A DNA stretch of 64,000 bases from Pteria penguin (taxonomy: Eukaryota > Mollusca > Bivalvia > Pterioida > Pteriidae), in the NCBI GenBank assembly GCA_035048485.1, contig CM068584.1, positions 64,972,542 to 65,036,541 of the forward strand. The letters are read 5' to 3'. Within the stretch, counting starts at the first letter, position 1, and every line of letters begins with the position of its first letter. Below the pieces are notes generated by a model. It was not told where the DNA came from. It was given only the letters and a program-made list of their open reading frames with translations, and ran no database searches. The position numbers were made by a program, and so were the translations under genes. This document shows, in pieces, positions 23,293 to 34,951 of this stretch.

Positions 23293-23724
23293 TCTCGAAG
23301 GATGTCGAAGTAGTACTTAGTACTTACTGTAGTATGTAATTTATCAACGTTGTCATTAATCCCAATAACAACAACACGATTACTCCCACAGTTATACCTA
23401 CAATAGACAACCTTACATACAATATCATATAGTATAGTAGAGTATATATTCTTTATTTTTGGCAAGTTTAGGAGCCTTTGTGCTTCTATGAGAAGTCAAT
23501 GTTAGTCTTGAAATACATTGAAATTTGATGATGAGAAGTAATTTAAGTTTCTGTCAATCCGATGTATATCTTCCGTCAACTTTATCAATACATTTATTGA
23601 TGCCAAAATTTGTTTCTGCCATATATATTTTCAAAAAAGAAATATTTACCTAAGATGAGTTTATACTGGACAAATATCGATGGAGAAGAGGAATTGTTTA
23701 ATCCATTCACTTTTGTAACTAAAA

Positions 23725-23990
23725 GGATATATGTGTATAATTAATGTCAAGCTATATATGGCTTTTCTCGGGCAGATTTATTTATGTATGCAATTTATAC
23801 TCTTTAAATAAATAATAACATTTCTGTACACGCCAGAGGTTTCTCATACACTAAACTTCATACAGTTTACAGTTATGGTATGGTATATTGCTGAAATATG
23901 AAGCGATAGTCTACAGAACATTTATAACAGACGACAATTTATGTAAAATGGGCAATCAGGGATGTGGAATCAAGTATCATTAACGTGTAC
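23725..23990. repeat. Direct repeat, left copy
   Basis: The segment from GGATATATGTGTATAATTAA to CAAGTATCATTAACGTGTA is repeated in the same orientation at 25025-25282 with a few percent differences. The pair brackets the terminal-inverted-repeat element at 23996-25020. Confidence 0.85.
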
Positions 23991-23995
23991 AGTGA

Positions 23996-25020
23996 GGTGC
24001 AGTCCTAACATTACATTATGTTAACGTCGCGTTAACGTGAGGTTTGCTTTCCTCGTGCGCTCAAGACCGCTGAGTACACGCGTCTGCGTTAACGCAGATT
24101 TTCTCGTGAACTTAATTTCGAGACCGCATTAACGCACTTGACTGCCGCGTTCACGCGTTTGGTTGCCGCGTGAACATGCTTGACAGCCACGTTCGCTTGC
24201 TTACAACTTAAAACTTACATTAACATGTACATAGGGAGGGATTTGAAGGAGATTCGATATAGACATTTTATATTTGAATATAAGAACATATTACTGTGTG
24301 TGTGTGTGTAGGTAATATTTAGAAATAAATAAAACACTAATGAGTTAAGGGATGAATTTTTAAAATATTGAATACACTTGCCGAACATTGAAAAAAATGA
24401 AATATATTCTTATTTTATGATAATAATAATACGAAGGAAAAAAAATAATAAGAAGAATATTAATAAAAATGATGATAATAATGGTATTCATATATTATGA
24501 AAAATGGATAAATTAAAAACACCAATAATAAATACGTAAATTGGAATAAATAGATAAATGAATTGTGAAAAAATAAACAAATAAGAAATAAATACATAAT
24601 TTAATTGATTAAAATAAATTAATAAAATAGAATTATATGTAATTATCCTACATTCTTTATACTATAAACTGACGAAGTTTTTACATAAATACCTTAGTGC
24701 ATGTCTACGCGGTAATTTCCATTATCGTTTTACATATGAAACTCTTAATGCGGGGTATCATTGTAATATTACATTTAATACAGGTACATATGGCGACATT
24801 TGCAGCAATCTAATTAAATCCCTTTTATTTCCTCCAACCGTACCACTACATCGAGAATTAGAAATGTAGGCACGTGACCGCGCGATTGGACCGAGCGCAC
24901 GCGGGAATAAATTGCGTTAACGCGAATTTCCTCCTGCGTTAACGCAAAGAACGCACGTGCGTCCGGTGCGGTCATGACCGCTTTTCGTATTAATGTGCAT
25001 GTTATGTTAAGACTGCATCC
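23996..25020. mobile_element. TIR element (MITE-like) with GCGTTAACGC palindromes
   Basis: The ends are inverted repeats: GGTGCAGTCCTAACATTACA on the left, and on the right the complement of ATGTTAAGACTGCATCC. CpG-rich subterminal zones at both ends (24025-24190 and 24870-24990) contain the palindrome GCGTTAACGC or close variants at least four times and GACCGC motifs. The middle is very AT-rich and non-coding. This layout resembles a non-autonomous DNA transposon with subterminal transposase-binding repeats. The superfamily is unknown. Confidence 0.65.
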
Positions 25021-25024
25021 ATCT

Positions 25025-25282
25025 GGATATATGTGTATAATTAATGTCAAGCTATATATGGCGTTTCTCGGGTAGATTTATTTATGTATGCAATGTATAC
25101 TCTTTAAATAAACAATACCATTTCTGTAAACGCGAAAGTTTTCTCATACATTAAACTTCATACAGTTATGATATGGTATATTGCTGAAATATGAAGCGAT
25201 AGTCTACAGAACATTTATAACAGACGACAATTTATGTAAAATGGGCAATCAGGGATGTGGAATCAAGTATCATCAACGTGTA
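25025..25282. repeat. Direct repeat, right copy
   Basis: Partner of 23725-23990. Shared landmarks are GTCAAGCTATATATGGC, GAAGCGATAGTCTACAGAAC and GGGCAATCAGGGATGTGGAA. Confidence 0.85.
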
Positions 25283-26561
25283 AACATCTGTTGTTGATGT
25301 TTCGCATCCATGTCGTTGGTTTATTCGGGCTTGTATAATTACACTAGCATTTGCTATGGCTAAAACCGTATTCACAGTTGGTGAGAAGTGATGATCAATA
25401 TGAAAGGTATGACTTTACAATACAAAACGGCGTGTCATATATCACACTTAGAATTCAAACAAGAATTTATCTAAAACAGAGAAAAAGATATTCTGACAAC
25501 AAGAACACAGATGCTAAATTAAACCTTTTTGCGTTACGTATTCATTTGACACAAGCGGAACTAATAAAGCATAGGCGTTTTTATCGCCGTGTTGAACGTT
25601 TCTGTTTCTTCTTCGTACTAGAACACTCAAGAATGGAGAAAAGCATCCCATAAGGCCAATAAAGATATGAAAGAAAATATACTCCAAACATGTATACCCA
25701 GGAAATATTAGATAAACGTAAGATACGTCTTTTAAAGGTGTGCCATCGAATTCATGTTCAGAAAAAAATTATCGTTGTAAAATTCGGGTTTTTTTTTTAA
25801 TTTTGTGTTCATACAAGAAATGCGATAGATAAATAAAGAAGTAAACACACACATAATTCATATTTTTAAATATTACCGCCTACTTCCCAAAGTCTCGTTT
25901 CATTAGTTGCATTACAGTCTACAGTATGAAAATGATCAGTGGTGGTTGAACCGTTAGAGCTGTCTTTCGTAGTAGAAGTTCTGGAATATTTAATGAAGTA
26001 CATTCGATATCATATTGAAAAGATATTTTATTTATTAAATTGTAAGTCCGATAAATTTAAACGAATTCTTTGTCGCTTAACTCTAACTTCATCATAAATT
26101 AGTTTTATTGTCAACAATAATACAAGTTTTAACCACACCAAAGTTTCCTTGAAGGATTCCTTCTCTCTATATTAACATGAACTCTTGCCTATTTTATGAT
26201 TTCATTTTTGAATTAAGGTTCTTAAATAAATACAGAACATATATACTATTAAAATTAGTGCACCAAAAACTTAAATGTTGTTCCTGTTCTCACTGTTAAT
26301 ATTCGAGTGTTTTATACACTAATTCTGTGAGTTCACAACCTTTTATTATATTTTTCATTTTATTTAATTTTTTATTTTCACTCTGTCATTCGAAATGCTT
26401 ATAGCGCTGACTTTCTGGGTTATATTTATATATTTTTGATCTCAATTCTTCCTGGTTCTGCATAGTACTTACATAATCCAGTGTCGATTGGTTTGTTTGT
26501 TTTGTGTTTTGTGGGTTTTTTTTTTTTTATTTATTTACTTTTATTATTATTCATATTAAAT
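25283..26561. other. Intergenic or intronic DNA, no confident gene
   Basis: On the minus strand a short reading at about 26030-26170 has a hydrophobic stretch (TLVWLKLVLLLTIKLIY) followed by a basic tail and a stop. It might be a decayed transmembrane exon of the minus-strand gene, but the acceptor is poor and I do not call it. Confidence 0.35.
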
Positions 26562-26770
26562 GATTGATTGTTTGATTGATTTCCGGCATTTCATAATCAT
26601 TTTACATACAACTCTTTAAAACGCACCCTCCCGAAGCAATTACAAATCTCTTCCTACCATGACATGGTCTTACCTGTCTTACCTGAAAAACAGAGTGCCG
26701 CCGGCTGGAGTCAAAACACGGACCTACCGGTCACCAGCCGAGAATCTTATCCAATGAGCCAAATCGGTTT
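26562..26770 (-). mobile_element. Diverged tRNA-derived SINE
   Basis: On the minus strand the head reads CCGATTTGGCTCATTGGATA (A-box position) and then GGTCCGTGTTTTGACTCC (degenerate B box). The body keeps the CTTCGGGAGGGTGCGTTTTA-like block, and the 3' tail ends in CAATCAATCA on the minus strand. It is older than the copies at 10278 and 19681. It lies downstream of the recognised exons of the minus-strand gene. Confidence 0.7.
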
Positions 26771-27111
26771 AGATGATAGTAAAAACAATGACTTCCACTA
26801 TGAATTTCTACTTTAATTTTTGCCTTTGTTGAATCCTGTCATGTGACTGAAATCTAGTGTTTAAACCCTTCCATCCTCAATTAAATCACAGTATGATACT
26901 TGCTACTCCACATAGCTCTAGTAATCCGCGCTGATCTTATTTCTTCCTTGTAGCAGCCATCATCTAAATTGTGAGAAAGGTTTTTTTATTAACTAAAGAG
27001 GAAATATAGATTTACTTAGGTATATAAATATGAATTTAATGATGATATGTGACAAAAATTTGTGAATTTATGAATTTAATAATATAATTTCCACAGGTCA
27101 TTTCAACTTAC

Positions 27112-27222
27112 ATTTATAAACTTCATAAGACGGAAATTCCTCTTTTGGACACTTCCCACTCATAGCGCAATTGGTATACTGAATGTGAAAGCTGTTATTA
27201 ATGTTCAATTCTGGGCACCCGT
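27112..27222 (-). CDS. Exon 2 of minus-strand cysteine-rich gene
   Basis: On the minus strand an acceptor CCTTTGTTTTAG precedes the exon and GTAAGT follows it. The 111-bp exon is phase 1 at both ends. It joins the first exon (29578-29344) to give a GAC codon and continues DGCPELN...NCAMSGKCP...YEVYK. The pattern GCP...C...CP...Y..EVYK matches exon 2 of the plus-strand paralogue (GCPCTK...CPPDLNGCPP...ILEIYK), which has the same phases. The function is unknown. The cysteines suggest an extracellular disulfide domain. Downstream exons were not identified, so the gene may be truncated or may continue past the SINE at 26562. Confidence 0.7.
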
Positions 27223-27846
27223 CTAAAACAAAGGAGGAATAATATCGGCAATGTTAAAACGCCATACCATGTACCAGTTGAAGATGAAAACGTTTTAGCT
27301 TGAGTAAAGTACTTTTGTACCATGGACACTGAAGGCTTTTAAATGTGTGTGCACATTTACCAAGAGTAACCTTTACTTTATTACTAGTACTATACTGATA
27401 TCGACAAAAGTTGGAAAAGCGGAGATAAGATTGACTGCTAACATAAGCCTCTCTTCCGATAGATCTTCCGTTCATGTGAAGCCGGGGATTAGGATTTTGG
27501 TTATCATTCATTGATAATGTAGATGACAGGCAATATTTTCAAACCTTTGCATCCCTTCCATTTTCTCTTTATAAGAGTCTGAACACCTGTCTTAAACTCA
27601 ATGCAAATCATAAATGATCTCCCCTTCTTGTACTATGATTATTGGAATCTTCAATAATTTAAAAGGAAAAGCACAGACACGATTTCCAGCGTGTTCAAAC
27701 CCTTCTGTATGAATGCCAGATTCAAAAGTGTCAATGGAAGTCTACATTCATATAAATATAAAATTGTAGTCTTTAATTGTCATATGATATGTTACTTCTT
27801 TTGATTGTTCTGCTGTTACGGTGAGTGGGAAGGTGGGCCCGTAAAC

Positions 27847-28042
27847 CGGTTAACCACACCATTTGTTTGGCTTTTGTCAAAATAAATGTCCGTCCTAAGT
27901 CGGTATCGTAATTGCACTACAATCAAATATTTTTGTAATGTGTTAAATGTTCTATTATATTATTTATATTCATGTATTGTATAGCTCCATGGTGACTTCT
28001 GCCACATAACTGGGCCGGTAACTCCTCTTTTTTCTTTCTAAT
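27847..28042. repeat. Repeat with inverted partner at 35509-35693
   Basis: The block TTAACCACACCATTTGTTTG...CTCCATGGTGACTTCTGCCA is repeated in opposite orientation at 35509-35693 with high identity. Its upstream part (GTGAGTGGGAAGGTGGGC, 27821) is also found at about 41590. Relative to the two paralogous genes, both main copies fall in intron 1 and in the same sense. Confidence 0.85.
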
Positions 28043-28365
28043 CAGGTCATGGTCATCACATTACCTCGATCACTGGTTCTTCATTTCCTTTTTGGCACGT
28101 TGTTTACATATTTTGAGCTTTTAATATTTCCTCATTCCTTTTTACAAGAATGACTGTCGTTAGTGATCAGATTATGCGAGGCATATTATCCTAGATCGAC
28201 TGTCTATTACACTTTATGTCCGGATGAAGTTGTACATGTGCCTCCCTAACACCATTACAAAAAGAAATGATTTGTTTGATGACTCTATATAAAAGTCGAT
28301 ATTCCATTTGGCAATTGGTTTAATATTGGATACTTATAATCAATTTTCCTCATTTACTTGTAAAG

Positions 28366-28650
28366 TCGGCAATGTCTAGTGATATCGCTCTTGCCTCCTG
28401 ATCGGTAGGCCGGGGTTCGAGTCCCGCTCTGGCCATGCTAGTGTCCTTTCTTTAGGATGAGAAGTAAAAACCGAGACCCGTCTCGTGGTATGCATGGCAC
28501 ATTAATAATCCCTCTCTGCTTCGGGTGGATCCGTTGCAAAGGTCAAAATGTGTATGCCCCGCATCAGGCAGATACCGTCATCATATACGTGAAACATTCG
28601 TGGTGTGACGATAAACCCAAAAAAAAAAAAATCGAACAATCTATTTATTT
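28366..28650 (+). mobile_element. tRNA-derived SINE
   Basis: B box GGTTCGAGTCCC at about 28413, a degenerate A box CAATGTCTAGTGATATCG, body ATGGCACATTAATAATCCC, CTTCGGGTGGATCCGTTGCA and CAGGCAGATACCGTCATCA, tail GTGGTGTGACGATAAACCC and an A-run. Same family as 10278-10524. It lies in intron 1 of the minus-strand gene model, antisense to it. Confidence 0.88.
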
Positions 28651-28959
28651 GTAATCCATGGTGACATATCATTTTTAAGCATCCTTTACTTCTGTGGTTC
28701 GGTAAAAAATTGTTTTATTCATCCTAACACTCTCTCTTCAAGTAATATTTCTGTACTAGTCTAAACGTTTTCTGAATTTAACAATCTCTATGTCTAGAGT
28801 ATTTATATGTATATGTACCTGGGCGTTGACGATGGCTATTAAGCGTATGAACACGCATGAACTTTACTCTAAACTTGATAAAGGTAAGGAAACAATGGTA
28901 TTCTATGACATAATTAACTAGCGGGATGTAGATCTATCAATCTGAGATTCAGGGCAAAT

Positions 28960-29085
28960 AATACCCTTACTCCTCCAGGGCACCTGGTCTCACTTCTGAA
29001 TTTCAGCGATCCGTGAATGTCCATTGAGGGGCATTGTTGACATAGTCATGTGACAGGTGTTACTTTCGTATTTTACATTGGGCAC
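28960..29085 (+). repeat. GGCATTCACGGCGGGTG dispersed repeat, partial copy
   Basis: Retains CCTTACTCCTCCAGGGCACCTGGTCTCAC, GATCCGTGAATGTCCATTGAGG and CATAGTCATGTGACAGGTGTTACTTTCGTATTTTAC. The 5' core is lost. Confidence 0.7.
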
Positions 29086-29343
29086 TGAATGAAGTAATGT
29101 GGCAATTAATTAATATCTGACTTTGCTGATGAGTGATTATGTCATGAATTTTAATTTATCGCAGTTTTGTCCTGCAGAAGTATGATGATAATTGAGGGTC
29201 AATTATCAAGTTATGAGGCATACGCGAGTTTATCTTATTAGAATCACCACTGTTGGGATCACTAACGTATAGAATTCGTCAACTCTAAAGATAAACACCC
29301 ATATGCTATTGATCTGGAGGTCTTTAATGTAATAAAATCTTAC

Positions 29344-29578
29344 CATGAAAGTTAATTAACACTGGAATCATACAGAATTCAACAAGAGTATCCCATGTAG
29401 ATTTCATACAATGATAAACTAATCCATTGCTTACATTACACGACTTTTCTGATGCTTTCTGTTTCCATAGGTTTTCTCCTAATGGACAAGATGAAATATT
29501 ACTCATTCTAACTATGTTTTCTGCACACACTTGTAGAATGATATAAAATACTACAGCCACCTGTATATACAAACGCAT
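29344..29578 (-). CDS. First coding exon, minus-strand cysteine-rich secreted/receptor-like gene
   Basis: An ATG at 29578 opens a 235-bp coding segment ending CATG|GTAAG, phase 1. Residues 1-19 (MRLYIQVAVVFYIILQVCA) look like a signal peptide, with cleavage likely after CA. The mature part has the cysteine and tryptophan pattern CPLGENLWKQKA....C....YHC......LVEFC. The plus-strand exon at 34958-35193 has the same pattern and, apart from one base, the same length, so the two are paralogues. I do not recognise a named domain. It resembles N-terminal modules I have seen in uncharacterised bivalve cysteine-rich or EGF-type proteins, but that is recollection, not proof. The next exon is 27222-27112. 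Confidence 0.7.
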
Positions 29579-30281
29579 CTTGCACGTTTTTTTCCTTTTT
29601 TAAAGATGCGTGTTTTTGATAACAAAATATGGATATCTGCACTGTCAAATCACACATACATAAATAACACAAACACACCGTACGGAATATCGCCATATGA
29701 TGTTATCGAATATTGATTTCCTATTAAACTAAATATGTAATATCATTGGAACGCATTGATTGTTGTTGATGGCACTTTGTTAAGTTTGATTTTACGGAAG
29801 GAAACCACGTTTTTGTATACAACATTCATTCAAAAATAGATATAATTATACCAAACATTTGCGATGAACAAAAATCTTACGTTCATTTTAATGATTACAG
29901 CATTTAATAGGAATAATTAAAACATGCACATATTACATTAGTAGATGTATGACATAGAAATGTGTCCACATCCTTATTCAGACGAGGGTATCTTTTACAC
30001 TAACGTGCTCATTGCTTGTAAATAGAAAAATGGCACAGTGATTTTGCACTGTACTTCTAATCTGACAAACCACTTGGTTTTAAACTGTCGGTCCTGGATT
30101 TTCTTAACTAATTTACCACATTCCTCCTACTTACCAGTTATTTTTATGAGACAGTAGAAATTGTACGAACATCACTGATTTATTCACCGGGGGGGATTTC
30201 AATGCATAGTAAACAGTTATGAGGTCGTGCATCTAGCATAAGTTGTTATCATATACATAAAACTATCCCTAATGTGGTACA
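29579..30281. other. Intergenic region between head-to-head paralogues, no gene seen
   Basis: This is the upstream side of the minus-strand gene and would include its promoter. No convincing TATA box or acceptor before the ATG was seen. Confidence 0.4.
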
Positions 30282-30497
30282 ATGTTGGATTTTTCAGTTA
30301 TAAATGGAGTTCCATATTCAACCAAGCACCCATCAATAGACCTTTTACCAATTTTACATGGTGTAGGGGGCAATACCGGACAAATGAAGTTTTGTTGGAT
30401 AGATTTGCGTCATACTACAGGCTTTGACGCCCAAATAATTATTCCGGCAAAGTGTGGTTGTTCGCTTTTAACCCTATTACATCATATAAAATTTTGA
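30282..30497 (+). other. Unidentified coding-like segment
   Basis: A 71-residue reading contains the conserved-looking string KFCWIDLRHTTGFDAQIIIP followed by AKCGC, with balanced composition unlike the AT-rich shadows around it. It has no recognised domain and no clear donor. It may be an exon relic or part of a transposable element. The adjacent sequence is the LINE at 30.8 kb. Confidence 0.3.
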
Positions 30498-30804
30498 AAA
30501 AAAGTCTATTGTTTTGGGTTTATTCAATTTAATAAAATAAAATAAAATTCCAATCTTAATGATAATTGAAAATCGATGGGCTACATATAGATAAACAACC
30601 TCTAACAGCTGATCGACATGAAGATCTCTACCCTTGTAAACTTTTTTCAGGTATTGTGCGTGACCCTTCATAATCTTATTTGTGACCTAGATGAGAACTT
30701 GTTACTGTAAAGATCAAACGATATCTCATTTACAGCATCAGCCCACATTTCCTCTACAGGCAGTTCTTACTATTGGATAAGGCATTGCTCACAGAACATA
30801 CAAC

Positions 30805-33790
30805 CGCATAAACAACATCACAGGTATAAGTATCTCATGCTCTTGCCAGCTATAGGAGGAATCGAATCCAACCCGGGACCTGTAGCTAAATATCCTTGCG
30901 GAACATGCAGCAAAGCCTGTAGATGGAACCAGAAGGCAGTTGCATGTGACAGCTGTGACCAGTGGAACCACAGATCTTGCATGGGAATCTCAACATTTAT
31001 GTATGACATACTTTCAAATACCTACGTTTCATGGATATGTACCAATTGTGAGACCCCAAACCACTCAACAATCATGTATGACACAACCTTACCCGTTTCA
31101 AATTCGTTTGATAAACCGTCGAACCTTATGAAAGGCCAAGATGGCATCACAGAGAACAGTGCCTTATCGGACTCATCCTTAGAAAGTTAGAGTGATTGTC
31201 ATCAACTTCCAGAGTATAAGGAACAAGGCACCAGATTTATAATCGCTAATCGACTCAACCCAATCAGATATCATCATTGGCACGGAGACATGGCTAGGAC
31301 CTGACGTGAACTCATCAAAAATCACCCCTGTGGATTACGAAGTGTTCAGAAGAGACAGCGAGAGTACTGATAGCTACCAAACGTTCCATGGTGAGCTTTA
31401 CAGCCCTGATTGGAGGAAAACTGTGAATTCATCAGCGTTAGAGTGAAGCTTTGACATGCAAAGTCAGCCTTGATAACGGCAGCCTACAGACCACCAAACA
31501 GAACTGATGAGGTGTATACCCAGGCGCTAGTGACAGACATCACAGCAGTCAGATCTGGCCACAAATCAGTCTACTTTCTACTATAAGGAGATTTCAACCT
31601 ACCTGACATCGACTGGGAGTCTGGTACCATCAAAAGTCGAAATGTCCCGAGACAGGAGAATGATGCATATCTCAACTTACGAGATGATTAAGTAATAGAG
31701 AAAGTAGTGACCTTCCCTACCAGAGGCAGCAATATCCTTGACCTCCTCTTCACATCACATCCATCCTTTATCGACAGATGCAAAGCCCTACAAGCGATCG
31801 GGAAAAGTGACCATGATATCGTGATGATAGATATCTCTCTCTTCATACATCAGCAGTCATGTCTGTGGGACAAAGCAAATAGAGAGGTGGTCAGTCAGCA
31901 TATAACAACAGCAGTGAACAACATCATGGTAAAAGAATACACAACAGCCAACGTCACATATGGATTGACTTCAGAGGATCCATATCACCGGTAGTAGAGG
32001 ACGCCATTCCCACCAAGATCAGTAGCATATTCAAATCCATGGATGACAACAAACTCCAAACGCCTATTTCGTCAACGCCAGAAAGTCTTCAGGAAAGCAC
32101 GGCATACAAAGAACCCTAAGGACCAGGCCCGATATAGACAACTCAAGACAGCAGCACAGAGGGAAATGAGGACAGCTCATGATGAGTTCATAGACCAAAC
32201 AGTATACAGTATGCTGAGAGATGCAGAACAGCAGCAAGAGATTCTGGTCATACCTGAAGAGCAAACGTCAGGACTTACAAGGAGTAGCCCCAATCAGGAA
32301 GACAGATGGACTCCTCTACAGTAATACTTAATCTAAAGCGGAAATACTCAACCAGCAATTTCATTCAGTCTACTCCAGGGAGGATATCACATGGATGATA
32401 AACAAAGGTGCAAGTCCTCATCCAGCGATGTCTTCAATCAAAGTCAGCCAAGCAGAAGTCAACAAGTTACTCAGGAACATCGACTCCCACAAAGCAACAG
32501 GACCAGATGGAATCCAAGCCAGGGTTCTACATGAGCATGAAAACCAAATAGCTCCAACATTGCCCAGAGATCTCCAGATCTCCTTGGATCCAGGCACCAT
32601 CCCAGAGGACTGGCGATCAGCTTCTATTGTTCGATGAAAGGTGATAAGCATCAGGCCTCCAATTACAGGCCGGTCTCCCTGACCTCCATATCCTGTAAAT
32701 TACTGGAACATATCATCCACAGCCAGGTAATGGGCCACTTCGACCAGCACTCTATCTTCAGCAAAAGTCAACACGGCTTCAGATCCTAGCGTTTCTTTGA
32801 AACTCAGCTAGCCATCACCATAGACAGTTTTGCCCGTACTTTAGACCAGTGAGGCCAAGTTGATATTGGTCTGCTAGACTTCTCATTTGACAAGGTGCCA
32901 CATAAGAGATTGCTACAGAAACTGCAGTACTATGGTGTGTGAGACAACACTCTGCTATTGATTAAGGACTTCCTGAACAACAGACAACAACAAGTCCTTC
33001 TAGATGGCCATGCCTCAGCTTGGGCAGGTGTCCTATCAGGAGTACCACAGAGAACAGTACTGGGCCCACGGCTCATCCTCATTCATCAATGTCCTCCCAG
33101 AAGTCAACCAGGTTGTTAACAGATAATCGTTAACTGTACTGCCCGATCAACAACACAGAGGCCACATCAGTCTGCAGCAAGACCGTACAGCATTTGAGAA
33201 GTGGGAAGAGGAGTGGCAGATGTCCTTACATTCGGAGAAGTGCGTGGTCATATAGGTCTCATCAAAGCGGAAAACAATCAGTGCAGACTACAAACTCCAC
33301 AGCCATAAGTTAGAAGTAGTGGACTCGAAGCCATTCTAAACCCAACGCTGGAGTACGCTGCCTACATCTGGAGCGCTCACGCGGACAGATCAACCAGATA
33401 GAGAAAGCCCAATGTAGAGCGACACTATTCGCTACAATGAACTACTGGGATAGAAAAGCAGGCAGCGTCACCAACATGGTCAACTCCCTGGGATGGGAAC
33501 CGGTACAGATCAGAAGAGAAAAGATCTGCCTTCTGTTGCTATTCAAGACCCAGCACAATCTAGTGGCCATTCCAGCAGAACAATACCTAATACAGACAGA
33601 CACCAGAACAAGGGGACAACATACTTTTCGCATCCCAACAGCGAATAAGGATGTATACCGGTTCTCCTTCTTCCCGCGTACCATCAGGGATTGGAAAAGA
33701 CTTCCATCAGCAATGGCATCAGCATGTTCCTTGGAGAACTACCAGACTGCAATGGGCAACACACCACCTGCCCACTTCAGGTAAGGATGA
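30805..33790 (+). pseudogene. Dead non-LTR retrotransposon (LINE) with PHD finger
   Basis: The order is typical of CR1/L2/jockey-type LINEs. A PHD-like C4HC3 finger lies at about 30888-31056 (CGTC, CDSC, H-RSC, CTNC), preceded by IESNPGP. Then come endonuclease pieces with IIGTETWL (about 31273) and SDHDIVMID (about 31805). The reverse transcriptase follows (RPVSLTSISCKLLE about 32670, DFSFDKVPHKRLLQKL about 32880, LSGVPQRTVLGP about 33033), then a C-terminal region to about 33784 ending LENYQ. Many stops and frameshifts interrupt it, and the catalytic Y/F-A-D-D core near 33120 is missing. It lies between the paralogous genes, plus strand. Confidence 0.9.
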
Positions 33791-34951
33791 GGATAAAAGA
33801 TTTTAATTTTTAATGTATTATAGTGACTTGTGAGGCTTTTATCTTGACTGCCACATGACGTATAACGCTCAAAGTAGAGTAGTGTCGTCTCGCATGCAGA
33901 CTGAACTCCTAGCACTGGATGTAATTGCGAGCATATGAAACTCGTTTATACCTCGTATTCCTCTGTCATAGGAATCTGATTCTAACACCGTTTCAAATCT
34001 CGGAACTTTTTCATTTAATATTCTACATTTTATCGACAGTCGCAGACAAACTGATGGGTGACATAATATATATGTTATTTAACTGTACCGGTTTGTTTTT
34101 GTTTTTGTTTTGTTTTTTTTTTTCTCACTGAAATATATGGTACCTATATATTCTAATTATCTGTATTCAAAAGGGAGGGGAATTCTACCGTGAAATAAAG
34201 CGAAGATATATTCCAGAAATATCCCGACACCAGATCAAGCTTGGAGAGTTATAGTATATTATGTAGTATGTTTTAGGCTGGGTAGGGGTACATGAATAAT
34301 GATTAAATGCGGATACCGTCTGTGGAAAAGGATATATAGATATATCATTATATAACATGTGATCTTATGATATGTAATCTAAAATTGCACTACATGTACA
34401 TTACAACTCACATAAGTAAAAATAGATTGACCGTGAGAAGCAGGTACAATGCACGCCCTCTACCTTATCACTTTAAATGCAGGTGACCTTCTCCTCTATA
34501 CAAAATAAAGCACACAGCAATATTGAGAAAATTTGTCAATATTGAATCACATAATTTTTGAGACCTAAGGTTAGACAGAAACAATAGTAAAAAATATGTA
34601 AACACCGATTCGTAGAATACACATGATCTCTAATGTAAGACAGATAACCCTTAATTGCTCCATAGAATTTTATGATTGATGCATGCCAAAGTATTTGATA
34701 TCCACACAACAAATTACTTTCATTCACATTAAACTAAATAATAGGATGTTCATAAGAAGCAGGTACAATGCCTTGTTTCCACTTTTGGCTTCTACTAACT
34801 AAATGCTCATTTTGTTTTGGTTTGTTTGTTATCAAATTTACTGTATCTCTCTGTGTTCAAGGTAGAATGAATCATTTTACGTTTTGTCTGTATAAGACTT
34901 CCATGAAATATTTGTATCTAGAGTTATCAAATTCAATTATTTTTCTTTCAG
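33791..34951. other. Non-coding region upstream of plus-strand gene
   Basis: No coding domain is seen. It must contain the promoter and possibly a 5' untranslated exon of the plus-strand gene, because a good acceptor (TTTTTCTTTCAG) ends at 34951, seven bases before its ATG. GAAGCAGGTACAATGC occurs twice, at about 34437 and 34757. Confidence 0.4.

Noticed and set aside
26030..26170. Possible transmembrane exon of the minus-strand paralogue
   Set aside because: Hydrophobic stretch and basic tail are present, but the acceptor is poor and no phase-compatible exon 3 was found.
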